Shown here: piece after piece, positions 44,258 through 56,710 of the stretch | Position numbering within the stretch: position 1 is the first letter of the stretch | Layout: each line of letters opens with the position of its first letter | Translations under genes and position numbers: made by a program | NCBI GenBank assembly: GCA_032622095.1 | Contig: CP136065.1 | Location: 203,930,618 to 203,994,617 of the forward strand | Origin: Siphonodentalium dalli | Taxonomy: Eukaryota > Mollusca > Scaphopoda > Gadilida > Siphonodentaliidae | Reading direction: 5' to 3' | Length of the DNA: 64,000 nucleotides | The notes under the pieces: model-generated | What the model was told of the DNA's origin: nothing | Databases searched by the model: none | The model's input: only the letters and a program-made list of their open reading frames with translations

Positions 44258-44557
44258 TATAAAAAAGCAAAGAATCCTACAGTTACAAATATTAGTATAT
44301 GGATGTTAAACCTTTGGTTAGTAAATGCGCTGTAATGAGAATTGACTTGAATCCTATTGATTAATTTGTAGGAATTCTTAGCTATTAAGTTCAACAAGCA
44401 GTAACATATAAAAAAGAGAAAAGAATCATGCAGTTACAAATATTATTATATGGATGTTAATTCTTTGATGACTAAATGTGCTATAAAAAGCAGCGACTTG
44501 AATCCTATTGATTCATTTGTAGGAATGCTCAGCTATTAAATTCAACATGCAGTAACA
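44258..44557. repeat. Direct tandem duplication of ~150 bp
   Basis: Copies at 44258-44406 and 44407-44557 share the order TATAAAAAAG, CAGTTACAAATATTA, TATGGATGTTAA, GACTTGAATCCTATTGATT, GTAGGAAT and CAGTAACA, with about 85% identity. Not coding. From 44558 to 45740 nothing was identified apart from G- and C-runs near 45010 and 45152. Confidence 0.8.
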
Positions 44558-45746
44558 GATTGTTTGAATTATTAGCTAAACATTCATACAAATGAATCAT
44601 TAAAAATTAGTGTCATGGGTGTCTGAACCTGGCTATTACAAGGCACATTATTATTCCTCGCTACTAACGTGTCAAGTGAGCAGGGACATGGGCTGGAGGG
44701 TATCCAATGTTGGGGCGTCCACCTTGGAATTTCCAACCGCACCATCCCCTTGAAACAGACCAAACTCATGCACAAGGCCTGGGCTTTGGTTTTCCCCAAC
44801 TACATGACACATTATAGCTCTAGATTGTATACCATTCTGAAGTGAATTGATCAGTAGCCTTTGATTGGCCACCAAGCAAACCGGGGGAGAAACTCAGGAT
44901 ACATGGGCCCAGTGAGAAAATGTGGATATCTGAACCTGAAAATTGCAAAAATCATCTAGACTGGCTTAAAGATTCCCAAGTGTTGGAAGTTTCCAACCTG
45001 GCGCCCCCACCCCCACAACATTGGAAATGTTCCCAACAGATGGAGAGAGAGATGATTTATTTTGCAAAAGAGCATACATTATTTAATACAAAGCATACTA
45101 ATTAAATGGAATTAGATTATTTGTCCATTAAACCAGTTTCTTGCCAATTGGAGGGGGGGGGGGTAAATGTGATATAGAAAACTAGATCACACCTGCTCCC
45201 TACTTCATGTCCACCCATCATGAGTTTTGGATCAACTCTAAAGAAGAGGTGTCCATTTAGTGTAAACAATATTTTATTCTCAATAGCAAGCGTGTACATA
45301 CATATACAATTTTAATTACAACACATATATTTATTACAAAATGTTAACACGTGTGTCCCAGCATATAAGAGATGAGAAAAGGATCTGACTGTAAGCTTTG
45401 TAAGCTTATATTTGTCATTTCCCCATTGGATATTCACATGGGTGATAACTGGTTTATCATTAATATCTAAATGAGTTATGTTGACTGCGAATTAATAATG
45501 GATATATATAGCTTCCTGCCTGCCCACCCCTCAGCGCCCATATGGCCCCAATCAACCCGTTCAAGGAGACAAGGGTTGCCGCATTGTTGATAGCATAGTT
45601 TGTTTTCTCTCAGTTAGTCGCGAATCTTTTTGTAAGTAGAATATATTTCTGTACTCTTGCGAAGATATCAATGTTTTGATCTATTGTTAATGACTGAGAT
45701 CCTTTAATAAGATCATTTAAACATGGTCTGTTGTGAATACCTTGGA

Positions 45747-45960
45747 AGCATATCGTTCGTTCGTTCGTTCGTTCGTGAACTTTCGACAGTATAAGAAGAA
45801 GTGTTCAGTAGTCTCTGTCAGGCCACAATAAGTACAATCGGAATTATCCTGTAAGTGATTTTGGTGCAAGTGATCATTCAGATTACTGCATTCGAGACGT
45901 ATTCGACAGTGGATTATTTGACTTTGCCGTGTATATGCATACTCGTAGAATTGTGGAGGT
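45747..45960 (-). pseudogene. C-terminal remnant of a different LINE reverse transcriptase
   Basis: The minus strand reads TRQSQIIHCRIRLECSNLND and then HLHQNHLQDNSDCTYCGLTE followed by TTEHFFLYCRKF. This is the RxR...LN.HL...C-x2-C...H-F-x3-C arrangement found at the C-terminus of many non-LTR RTs (jockey-like and related). It does not match the K, F or X elements. Only about 70 codons are left, and they run into the TTCG-type microsatellite. Confidence 0.55.
45754..45776. repeat. (CGTT)n microsatellite
   Basis: About 5.8 copies of CGTT at 45754-45776, within the RT remnant frame, where they read as repeated NERT. Confidence 0.9.
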
Positions 45961-46100
45961 TCTATACAATCTTTATTCAGGAATTGTGTCCATTTGTATA
46001 TGTCAAATATGGTTGATTACATGTTTAAAGTGTAGGAAAGTATGCAAATTTTAGTCTAAAAACGACAAAATCCCCACTATTAAATTGTTGTCAAATCAAA

Positions 46101-47107
46101 TTAAGAGAACAATTTCAACATATTGTTGGTGTTAAATTTATAAACCAATCTATTGTAAGATAAGAAATTTGTAACTGTTGAACATTTTGACCAAAGTTGG
46201 GGATAGACACCAATTAAGCACTCCCTCCCACGTGGCTTGATTTTCAGTGACTTTTTGGCCGGCGGCTCGTCAGAATCTGAGTCGTCAGAATCATGGCGAT
46301 CCTTCTTTGTTGTGCTATCGTCTTCGTCGTCCGACGGAAGACATCTTTTCCTACTTGTACTCTTCACTCCGATATCCATCTCGACATCCAAGAACGGCCC
46401 CTCAACCTGAGGTTTCAGGTCCGACCCAGCTATGTCCGTGTCTGGATCCTGAGGTGAAGTGTGCACAACAACTAATGTCTCAGCCGAAGCTGGGACATCT
46501 GGATTACCGGAAGCATTAGCAGCTTCTGGTTTCTTGGCTGGGGCTCTCTTCGGCTTCCGTTTTGGGACACTGTTGAGAGCTCCTAATGTGGCCTCGCACA
46601 CTAAACACTTTGGTCATCGTCTTGGTAGAGTTACCAACATTGATAGGCCGTTTTCGAATCGAACAACATCCGGAATCGAACGGAACTGGTCTGGTCAGTT
46701 TCCAGTTGGATTTTCCGGACACCCGTACCAATTTTTATGTTATCGTGCTTGAAGTATTCCATTTAAACATCCTGCACTATTCCAAATTTTGAAAAATACT
46801 CCTTTACGAAACTATCCCTTACGAAGTAGGGGAGCCAGTGTGCTTTGCACGTAAACATTTGCTTATGAACAGGCCTGGTAAAATATTTGTGCCCTTTAAA
46901 GTTGGTTTGACCGATTGCATTTATTTTGTCCCTGGTCAAAACATCTTTTGCAGCGACGTACCACCCCGTACTGCTTTCCTCCCTCCACACACAATCAATG
47001 TTATTGAGGTTGATAGATTTATTCTTAAGAAACTCCACGACCTGCTTCCGGTCTGGCTGGTGTAAGCCACTCACCTGACATGTCAGCCGCCTTCTCTCTG
47101 GGTTCAC
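46101..47107 (-). pseudogene. ORF1 of X2, frameshifted
   Basis: Starts MNPERRRLTCQVSGLHQPDR at 47107, with KQVVEFLKNKSINLNNIDCV and VLTRDKINAIGQTNFKGHKY, counterparts of X1 ORF1, then CKAHWLPYFVRDSFVKEYF. A frame change near 46770 and another near 46600 follow. Only the first Cys pair of the knuckle (CLVC) can be read. The tail is Pro/Lys-rich (KRKPKRAPAKKPEAANASG) and then acidic (LPSDDEDDSTTKKDRHDSDD), typical for LINE ORF1 C-termini. Confidence 0.7.
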
Positions 47108-47502
47108 TGACCCGATCTGACTCTAGATACCCACTAAGGAAACCAGAACCGCCCCTTGCAGTTGGGTAATGCCAGCAGGTAGCAGTCGGTCTGGTCCTTA
47201 GTGACTAAACCCTCTCGCGGGTTCCCCTTCCTAGGCTGCCAGCGTCCGCAGGAAACGATGTAGAAGAAAGAGAGGGCTCTAACTGATCCGCACTGAGAAG
47301 GCGGTCTTGGCTGTAGTGGCCATAAGGCACGGATGCAACTTGGAGAGTGGAACGCGTCACTAAACCGCAAGGTAAAGGAGCGCTCAGTCGGTTCTAAACC
47401 TCACAAAAAAAGGTCACAGGTTAGATCCTGGAGAAATAGACACGCTTCTCTGGCGGGCAGGTAGGTGCAAGACCCGCGCTGACCGTTTGGCTGACAAAGA
47501 AT
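46101..47502 (-). mobile_element. X-type LINE X2, 5' end and part of ORF1
   Basis: Begins CTTTGTCAGCCAAACGG directly after a 17-nt U2 remnant and shares 5' UTR blocks with X1 (GCGGGTCTTGCACC; CTACCTGCTGGCATTACCC). It covers the 5' UTR (about 0.4 kb) and a broken ORF1, and then stops near 46100 in unrelated A+T-rich DNA. ORF2 and the 3' end are absent. Confidence 0.75.
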
Positions 47503-47519
47503 CTGACAAGAACAGATAC
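47503..47519 (-). ncRNA. U2: U2 remnant (17 nt) between elements F and X2
   Basis: The minus strand reads GTATCTGTTCTTGTCAG, U2 nt 36-52 with one change. It is at once the 3' flank of F and the 5' flank of X2, and it fixes both insertion points. Confidence 0.88.
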
Positions 47520-47897
47520 TTTAACGACTCAGTAATGGTCCTCTAGCTCACGGGACCACAAACCAGTAACAAAGACAGTGACGGAGAACTGGTGGTAAAT
47601 AAGTGGTGAACGAGCAAACGATGGAACCTGATCATCATAGTCGCTGGACCCTTCAAAATACTGAAAAAGAAATGAAAAAGTGGGCTCTTGGCCTCTTTAC
47701 GGGTCATCTTTTCAACAAACAAAAAACGGGGTGTACCTTTAATGAAAATGAAATTAATACCACAGTCATAAATATACAATACAAGAGAAATGCGAGAATC
47801 ATAAGAATGAGCATAGGGAAAATAAACAACAAGTAAGTAGAAATAAGGTAAGTACAGATCAAGATAAGCAAAGGTAAAATATAGCAATAGAACGTGG

Positions 47898-50800
47898 TCA
47901 AGAAAGCATGAACTCAATTTTGTTATCATTATCAATTGTACAGATATCATCGTTAGATAGCCAATATAAAGCAAATGATTCTTTGGGAAGTCGGAAGAAG
48001 TCACCCAGGACGCGGACCCGGAGTCGCGATAAAAATGAAACCACGACCGTGTCCCGTGTGACTAACTTCTTAACAAACTTTACATCGTTCCGAAGGAACC
48101 ATATCGTATGAATTGCTGCCGTAATGAGTGCTAAACTAACTGACCTTTGATTAAGGCTGAATTTAGACGAAAGTTGTAAAAATCGAATCGTTCTAGAAGA
48201 AGGGGTTGTTGAAATTTGGGGATTTAAATTGTTGATCCACCTAAAAACTAAAAGCCAAGTAACCTTAAAGTAGGACAGTCGACAAACAAATGTTCTATGG
48301 TTTCAACCGAAGTTGAACACATACAACATGTGGTGTACGACTGAATTTAAAAAAATTTCAAAGTAAAGTTGGTTGGAAGTATCTCGTGAATCACTCTCCA
48401 ACTTGTGGATCTATTGAAAGGGTCAAGGAAATTATTGTGTAAATTTTTCCAGGTCAAGTCGAAATTAATAGTTGGAGCAGACATTATACATCCGGCCGGT
48501 TTGCAAAATTGTTGTAAAAACAAATTATAAAATTCATGTGAAGTTACTGTACTAAATGCTATGCCACTCGTAAAACTGTTAAAGCGTCTGAATACTTCTA
48601 GACATTTCATGTAAAAGGGTGGTACGAAAAGAAAACTATGAGGTATGGAATTGGAAGCGAAGGACGGGTCCAACTCTCTCAAAGCCATACCTATCCAATA
48701 AATCGCAAAGTATCGCCATTTCAGGGCGGGGTTCAGTAGCATTCTTTGTATGTGTCTAATATGAAAAGCATCTAATCTACTTGGTAAGTGGCATAAATTC
48801 GCACCACCCTGTGATGTAATCTGAGACACTGCAGTTCTAGCTAATGGTTCTGCTTTGATGCTCCAAAAAGATAAGTAACTCTGACGTTGCATTAAAGTAA
48901 TGTAGTGTTTCGGAAGAGAAATAATCTGGCAATAATACCATAATTTGCTACTAGCAAATACATTTATGGCTATAGCTCTCCCGAAATGGGAAAGCCGACG
49001 CTCTTTAAAGCTGTTCAATGTACTGGTAAATTTTAAAGATAAATTGTGAAAATGGTCATCATTAGTTAAATTATTCCCAAAATTAATGCCTACTATTTTT
49101 TGCTTTTGGACCCATTGAATGTTGAAAGGTTGATCTCTACGCGATTTCCATGAACCAATAAACATACCAGAAGTTTTATTCAAATTTAATTTTGAACCCG
49201 ATGCTTGACTGAAATGATGACAAGTCATAAAAAGTTGCCGTATAGAATTGTCCGTCGTTAATATTGCTGTGACGTCATCCGCGTACGCTGTCAGCTTGAC
49301 ACTCGCGGGAGTCCCCGGGAGTCTCAAGCCGACAACCGCGGGATTTATCAAAAATGGTTCTAAACACATGACATAAAGCAAGGGCGAAAGACTACAGCCT
49401 TGTCTAACTGATCGGGTTATAGAAAATGGTTCAGAAATGAACTGATTGATGATTAAACTGGATTGTATGTCCGTGTATAAAAGTTTTACCCATTGAATGA
49501 AATTCGGGCCGAAACCAAAAGCAGAAAGCGCTTCAAACAAGTAAGCATGGCTTACTCGGTCGAAGGCCTTCTGCTGGTCTAAGCTTATAAAAGCACATGG
49601 TGAATCTTTTTGGTTAGAATAATCGATAACATTTCGAAGTAAATGAGCGTTGTCCAAAATAGATCTTCCCATGACACCGCATGTTTGGTCAGGGTCGATA
49701 ATGGAAGAAATTACTGCTTCAAACGATTGGTTAATACTTTAGATAAGATTTTATAATCATAGTTCAGAAGACTGATGGGACGATAATTACCACGTTCTTG
49801 TGGCTTAGTTGGGTCTTTTCGAAGTAATATGATGAGAGACAATCTCTGTGATGGAGTTAAAGTTTCAGATAAAAAGCATTCATTATAAATTTCGAGAAGC
49901 ACTGGGCCTAAAAGATCTGAAAATATACTGTATAAGGATTTTTCGAAGCCATCACTTCCGGGGGACTTGTTGTTTTGCATGTCAGAAATAGCGTCAGTTA
50001 TTTCAATTAAAGTTATTGGTTTTTCGCAGATCTGGGAATCGACCTCCGACACCTGTGGCAAATCCCGAAGGAATTCGCCACAAGCATCGGGGTCGATCTC
50101 CTCTTCTGCAAATAAATCAATATAAAATCTTTTAAAACTGTCAATGATATCGGATGTCTCTGAATATGAATGGCCATTTTCCTCAACTGAGGTAATGCAC
50201 TTAGACTGTGCACGCTGCGTTTCTAAACGCGTAAAATATTTTGAAGGTTTCTCCTGTGATGTCATATAGCGTGCTCTTGATCTAATATAAGCTCCTTTGG
50301 ATGCTACTGTGTTCAGTTCCAATAATCGATCACGAGTTTCTTTAATTTGATCTGTGTATTGATTAGGATTACTTATTTCCGCTTTACATAATTCAAAATA
50401 AAGAGATTCAAGCTCTTTAATTTCAGAATTGCGATTCCGAGCTTTGGTTAAAGAATAACTTTGAGCGAAAGAAGCCATGCATTTTTTGACATATTCCCAC
50501 CATTCCGAAACCGTGGGAAAATTGTCACGATAAGATAAGATTGGCCAAAATTCTTTGAAATTTAATTGAAAATTAGGATCTTGCAATATAGAGGAATTAC
50601 ATTTCCAATAACCAGGCCCGTTCACGGGAGAATTTGGAATAATAAAGGACAACCCGATAACATCATGATCGGAGACTGCAGCGACATGTTGATACCAACA
50701 CCGGAGCGACCCCATTAGAGAACCGGAAACATAGAAGCGATCTAAGCGCGTACCCACGGCCCCGGATCTCCAAGTGGTCGCCACGGTGTTGGGATAATAA

Positions 50801-51351
50801 TGCCTATAAACATCAACTAAGTTAGATTCAATAATCTGAGATTTCCATTTGGTTGTTGTTGTTGTGATTGCATTGTCACCGCCGATTTTATCCAAACTAT
50901 TAGACATTATAAAATTAAAATCACCACCAACTATTATTGGGAAACTCCCAACTAATAAGGGAACAATACTTTGAAAATATGGTTTACGATTACATTCCAG
51001 ATTTGGACCATAAATATTTAATAGTCGGAATTTTTGACTATTAATAAGAATGTCGACATATACTGTTCTACCTTCAAAATCATGAAAAACTTTAACTGAC
51101 TCAAATTGAACTTTATCAGAAATTAAAATAGCTACGCCGCACGAAGCTGACGTTCCAAAGGACCAGTAGGCTTTACAATTCAGGTAGTTTGAAATATATT
51201 CAGTTCTGGCTAGAGTATTGACATGTGTTTCTTGCAAAAATAAGATATCATAATTGTTGGAATTTTTGAGATATTTCAATTTGGATAATTTATTAGGGTT
51301 TCCCAACCCATTGCAATTAACGGACCCTAGTTGTAATTTATTGGCCGCCAT
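47898..51351 (-). pseudogene. ORF2 of element F (endonuclease-RT), two frameshifts
   Basis: The frame is open from 51492, but the Met at 51351 (MAANKLQLGSVNCNGLG) aligns with the other ORF2 starts. Endonuclease: DILFLQETHVN, RLLNIYGPNLECN, PIIVGGDFNFIMS, TRLDRFYVSG, AAVSDHDVIGL. RT: KSPGSDGFEKSL, GNYRPISLLNYDYK; then a one-base shift at about 49710; DQTCGVMGRS, LDQQKAFDRVSH, RSVRQGCSLSPLL, LTAYADDVTAIL. A second shift near 48350 precedes the knuckle CCMCSTSVETIEHLFVDC, and the frame ends at 47898. Both catalytic centres are whole, so it died recently. Confidence 0.9.
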
Positions 51352-51577
51352 TATATTATTGTGGAAGAGAGGAAGTAAAAATGAATGAATGTGAAAGAAA
51401 ACAAGAAGATGAATGAAAACACCGAAACGGCGAGAGAATGGGTAATTCTTGGACAGTCCGCGGTCAGGTTTGGATCCATGTAGAGCAGCCATTATTTAAG
51501 AGACATTCCGTGATCATATAGGCATATTTCACCATCATACTCAGTATTATATCACACAAAAATTAAGAGATTATTGA

Positions 51578-52757
51578 CTAACTGTCTGAAAAAACCTCGT
51601 CCCCCGAGGGGTACATTTCATTTGCATGAGATAACAATTTCATCAGTGGTTCGTTGGAATCAGAAGATTCCGACTCCAATGATCGCTTCCGACCCTGTGA
51701 TTCGAAATGAGAAGGAGGGGTTTCGAATTCCATAGATTGTGACACTGTGGTAATATCACTTTGTGTTGGAGGTACCACTTCCGGTGGTGAAACGATTGGT
51801 AAAACTGGTGTTTGAACTTCCGGCTGTGGCTCTTCCACAACTGTTTGCGGTACCTCCGGCTGAGGCCCTTCCACAACCGGTGGCACTACCCCCCGCTGTG
51901 GACCTTCCACAACTGGTGCTGATAAATCAGGTTGAGGTAGGGATTCCTCGGAATTCAAGCTAGGTTGTTGTTGTTGTTGTTTGTCAACAATTGTAAGTTG
52001 TGGTTTTTGTGGTCCAAGTGTAGTGAAGTGTTGCACGGCAGGAATTTTTGGACGTAGCTGTATTAATTGGTGCTGAAGAAGAATTAGCGGCATCTGCATA
52101 AGACGCAGGTTTCCTGGGAAAATTTTGGGGTGTCGTGGAAGACGACTGTCGCTTTAAACAATCAGCCCTGTTGTGGCCGATTTCATTACAAAAAAGACAC
52201 ATGGGGGGTCTACCTCGAACTGTTATCAGACACTGTTGATCGGCAATTTTATAACTCTATGGAATTGAATCGATTTCATCCGCATTCACAGAAAGTTTGC
52301 CCTGGATAATACCGTTAGCTACAGAAATCCACTCACTCTGCCCGTTACCGGTGTCGACCTTAACAGGAGTGACATCGCGGTGCCATTCAATAATTTTTCC
52401 GAAATAAGAAAGCGCCGCCTCGATATGCCAATCATCTATATGCAAAGGGAGCCAATGTACTCTTACGTCTACGGTAACAGTGTCAAAATGATCCACGGCG
52501 AACAAGAGATCATCGCGGGTGATTTGTTTTCGATCAACAACGTCTTCGGCTTCTGAGCGAGAGTCAAACACAACAAAGTATTCAGATGGCTTAGCCATCT
52601 TGTAGATACCGGCAGGCTTGCACTGCGGGATAATTGAACGAACAACATGCACCATATCCGCTGTTTTAATACTATGTGCATCTCTACCTTTTGCTTGAAA
52701 GCGAACTGTGCGATTTTTGATATTAGTGACCGTGGCCCCACCAAAGGTGGCGGCCAT
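51578..52757 (-). pseudogene. ORF1 of element F (zinc-knuckle protein), one stop and one frameshift
   Basis: Starts MAATFGGATVTNIKNRTVRF. An RRM-like middle part (KPSEYFVVFDSRSEAEDVVD; VDVRVHWLPLHIDDWHIEAA; ALSYFGKIIEW) leads to DEIDSIP and an in-frame TAG at 52257-52259. The same frame then continues into the canonical knuckle CLFCNEIGHNRADC (C-x2-C-x4-H-x4-C) at 52200. A frame change near 52050 follows. The tail is Gln/Pro/Val-rich, with VVEGPQPEVP-type repeats, and ends SGDEVFSDS at 51578. Confidence 0.82.
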
Positions 52758-52864
52758 GGCGAAAGTAGGTCAAGCCAAAAAAGTTATCAACAAAAATTCC
52801 GACGAACAAAGTCCACGAAACGAGAATAATACACAATCAACGAAAATATTTGTCACTAACCTTC

Positions 52865-52879
52865 GAACAGATACTACAC
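52865..52879 (-). ncRNA. U2: U2 remnant (15 nt) between elements H and F
   Basis: The minus strand reads GTGTAGTATCTGTTC, U2 nt 31-45 without a change. It is the 3' flank of K-type H and the 5' flank of F-type F. Confidence 0.92.
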
Positions 52880-53003
52880 TTTGTTTTTTTCTTTTTAAAA
52901 AAAAAAGTTTTATTCAGATAATACGAAATAATAATACGGGTTTTACAAATAATAACGATGACAGAAATACAAATACAGAATAATACGGCGAAATAAATGG
53001 AAA

Positions 53004-53082
53004 GCTGGCTAACTGCCAGCACCGTACATGCCCCCGCTCCGATTAAAAACAGACGAGTCTGCGATATCACAGGTTTGGAGCG
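53004..53082 (-). other. Structured 3' UTR of K-type element H
   Basis: The same three pairings as in B: GCTGGC/GCCAGC at 53004-53020, CAGAC/GTCTG at 53050-53061 and CGCTCC/GGAGCG closing at 53035-53082. Confidence 0.6.
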
Positions 53083-53286
53083 AGGGCGAGAGAGCAAAAA
53101 CGAGTTGGGGGATAATTCCTACCCACCCAACTCCCCACGAGAACGAAGACAAAATACAATACAGAGTTACCCATCCCAAGCCGCAGAGACGATAAGCGTC
53201 CTGCGACTTAGGATGGATAACTCCACAGAAAAGTTAAATGGCAATAGAGTTATCGGAAATCTTCTTCTCAAAGGTACTTATACTTA

Positions 53287-56200
53287 TCAGAATGTAAATT
53301 CCACTTTGTCGTTCGAAACGCGACAGATATCAGCCGTTACCAGCCAGTATCTGTCGAATTCCGAACTGTGGAGGCGCTCGTGATCAATGAGTATGCGAAT
53401 ACGCAACCGATTAAGATAATCAACAATAAGTTTTTGTGGGTGAGTGGGGCCTTTCCGAAATTTGGCCTCGTTACGAAAATACCAAATGGTGCTAATTGCT
53501 TCTGTGAGAAGAACGAGAATAGTGGCTTTGTGATGCCTGTCAAGATTTACGGGTAACTGTAAAAAGCGGACTGTTTTGGCGAGAGGTCGAATGACTGTTT
53601 TGGGCGTTAAGTTATTGACCCACTGAAATATAAGTCGCCATAGAGGTTGGACCTTGGCGCAAAAACAAAATAAATGTTCGTGAGATTCATCTTCTGCACG
53701 ATAAAGAGGGCATACTTTATAAGTTAAGATTTTTAAATGATGAAGTAGTTGATTGACTGGCAAAATATCATGCGCCAGTTTCCATATGTCTCTCCTCGCG
53801 ACGGGGCCGATAAAGGGATTATGTAAATTGTTCCAAGTCGTGCCAAAGTGAATAAGGGGATATTTGTTAATGACAATAGGGGGCTTGACAATTGCACTTA
53901 GAAAGTCCAAGTAAAATTGTTTCGTGGTGAAACCATCAAATTTAAAGTCGGGGCGGATTTTTAAATATTTTCTAAGGGCCGCCATTACCTTAATATAAAA
54001 TGGGGGCGGTTGTTCTGAACAATGGGGAATTAAATTGGATCCAAATGCAGGATTAAAACGAACTAGGGATAAACTTATCCAATATGTGACAAAACAACCC
54101 CATCTGATATTGGGGAATTTCATGAATCTCTGCAGATGTTGCATGTAAAATGCGTCAAGTTTGGACGGAATATGAGAAAGCCCGGTCCCTCCCCGCAGTT
54201 TGCTTTCGCAAACCGTGAGGCGGGACAGGGGTTCCTGCTTATTCTCCCAAATAAATTTATGCATCTTTGAATTAAAGGAACATAGATATGCAGCAGACAA
54301 AGGGATGACAGAACAGTAATACCAGATTTTCGACAGGGCATAAGTATTAACAAGGACGGTACGGGAGAAGGGGGTCAGTTTACGATCAAATGAATTTTGG
54401 AGCACACCAGAAAATTTAGAAAGAAGATTGTGAAAATGACCATCAAGTGTAATATTATTTCCATATTGAATTCCAAGAAGTTTTTGATGAGGGACCCAGC
54501 GTAAGCCATGTGGCTTGTCAGTGCGATCCCTCCAAGAGCCTAAAAATATACCGGCTGATTTGGTCAGATTTAATTTAGCACCGGATGCCTTACCAAAAAG
54601 GGCGCAGTTAGATAAGATATGTTCAATGGAGTTGTCATTAGTGACTATCGTGGTGACATCATCCGCATACGCAGCTAGCTTTATCGGTTCAGTGGAACAC
54701 TGAACCGACAAACCCAAAATCTGCGTATCCGAACGGAATTTAATCAGAAGGGGCTCTAAACAGAGGACGTACAAAAGAGGGGAAATACTGCATCCTTGGC
54801 GCACTGATCGCGTGACGGGAAAAAGGTCAGAAATAAACTGATTTACAATAACAGACGAAGTGATGTTATTGTAAAAAAGTTTAATCCATGAAATAAATTT
54901 GGGGCCGAACCCATATGCCGAAAGGGCACGAAAAAGATAAATGTGATCCACCCGATCGAAAGCTTTAGCTTGATCGAGGGAAATAAGGGCGCACCTAATA
55001 TTTTTATGATTAACATAGTCAATGAGATTCCGCAATAAATGGGCATTATCCAAAATTGACCTTCCGGGAACGCCGCAAGTTTGGTCAGAAAGCACTAAAG
55101 TGCCAATGATGTCCCGGAGGCGGTTTGTACAAATTTTCGAAAGAATTTTGTAGTCATAATTCAGTAGACTGATAGGGCGATAATTTGAGATGAGTTCGGG
55201 GTGCTGGGGGTCTTTCAAAAGTAAAACAATAAGGGACTGTCGCTGCGAGGCTGACAGCTGACCTGAAATAAAACAATTATTGTATAAATTTTGTAGTGTG
55301 GGCGCGATGTAATCAAGGAATGTAAAATAAAATTCCTTGCCCAACCCATCACTACCCGGAGACTTATTGTTCTTCATTTGCGATACCGCAGTTTTAATTA
55401 CATCTATGGATATAGGGGCTTCGCATAAAGTTTGGTCAGAAGACGATAGTTGGGGCAAGTCAGTTAAAAATTCTGAACAAGCAGAATTATCAATAGGCTC
55501 AGCAGAGAAAAGGTGAGAATAAAATTCCCGAAATTGATTTAAAATATCACGAGAATCGGTGTAGGTATGATCATCTACAGTAACAGATTTAATAGTTTTA
55601 CTGGAACCACGATGATTCTCCATCCGATGGAAGTGCGGGGAAGTGGATTCCTGAGAATCCAACTCCCGCGCACGAGATCGGATGAAGGACCCGTGTTCCA
55701 GCTCCAAATATAAATCGTGAAGTTGCGTGCGCATAGCTGTAATTTGTTCTGAATAATTACCAGGATTGAGTTTTTCCGCTGAGCAAAGACTGCGTATCAT
55801 AGATTTATGCGAAAAAGAAAGCCGTTTGCTATGTGAAGTGATAAAGGACTTCACCTGCCCCTTGACCCCCCCACCATTCGGACGTGACGGCAGATGCGGT
55901 CACGCCCGACGTGAGAGAAGACCAAAAGGAGACAAAGTCCTTCTGGAAAGTGCTATCGCGTAAAGTTTTAGCATTTGCTTTCCAGTAACCGCGTCCGAAA
56001 GATTGACAATTAAATTTCTTAATACGGAACGAAACGGCATCATGATCCGACAAACAGCCTACAATTTGTTTAAATGAAGAAACAGAAGATAACAAGGACT
56101 CGGAGACGTAGAACCGGTCGATTCGAGAAGCACTACCTCCCCGAGTCCAGGTATACTGTGTTGCTGTGGGTTCGAGATGGCGAAATATATCTTTCAAATG

Positions 56201-56710
56201 ATAAATGGTGCGAATTGTAGCCCATTTCCGGGACACAGGGAGGACCCGGTCGTGACCAATCCGATCGAGCGATACGTCATCGACAAAATTGAAATCGCCC
56301 CCGACAATGGTCGGACGCACAGAGACCAAGTGAGGTACCACCCGATCGAAAAAGTCACGACGAGGTCCCCCGCTGTCGTTAGGACCATAAACATTAATTA
56401 GCCGAAGTGGTTGATCATCAAGAACGACCATGCGTCCATCTGTATAAAAAAACTGCTTAGTAACTTCAATATTTAAATGAGGAGATATGAGGATAGCAGC
56501 ACCGCGGGCAGTGTTGGTACCGTATGAATAAAACCCTTTCATGTCAAGTGTGGCATTTAAAGATAACGCATCTAGCTGGCATCTATGCGTTTCTTGCAAA
56601 AATATGATGTCGATCGATTGGAAGCGAAGAAGCATTTTCAACATGCGCTGTTTTTGTGTACTGCCCAGTCCATTGCAGTTAAGGGACGCTATGTGTAAAT
56701 TCGCCATCAT
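53287..56710 (-). pseudogene. ORF2 of element H (endonuclease-RT), one frameshift
   Basis: Starts MMANLHIASLNCNGLGSTQK at 56710. Endonuclease: IIFLQETH, GPNDSGGPRRDFF, PTIVGGDFNFVDD, SRIDRFY, CLSDHDAVSF. Small in-frame losses against B are seen after LQETH and in MVVLD-DQPLRL. A frameshift at about 55865, just after EWW, breaks the frame. The RT part (55854-53287) is open for 855 codons: KSPGSDGLGKEF, SNYRPISLLNYDYKIL, LDQAKAFDRVDH, RSVRQGCSISPLL, AAYADDVTTIV, and the knuckle CPLYRAEDESHEHLFCFC, in which the second Cys is Tyr. The stop is at 53287. Confidence 0.92.

Larger units (their letters stand above)
47520..52864 (-). mobile_element. F-type LINE, element F, full length about 5.3 kb
   Basis: The 5' end (GAAGGTTAGTGACAA) follows the U2 bases ...GTATCTGTTC at 52865, and the 3' end (...GTTAAA) precedes GTATCTGTTC at 47519. 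So it has a 10-11 bp target duplication of U2 nt (35)36-45. It includes ORF1 (52757-51578), ORF2 (51351-47898) and a 3' UTR of 0.37 kb with only three terminal A. It is the cleanest example of its type. Confidence 0.9.

Noticed and set aside
46101-46601. Host nuclear protein with acidic and Lys-rich tail
   Set aside because: The composition at first suggested a chromatin protein, but the upstream frames and 5' UTR match X1, so it is the ORF1 tail of X2.
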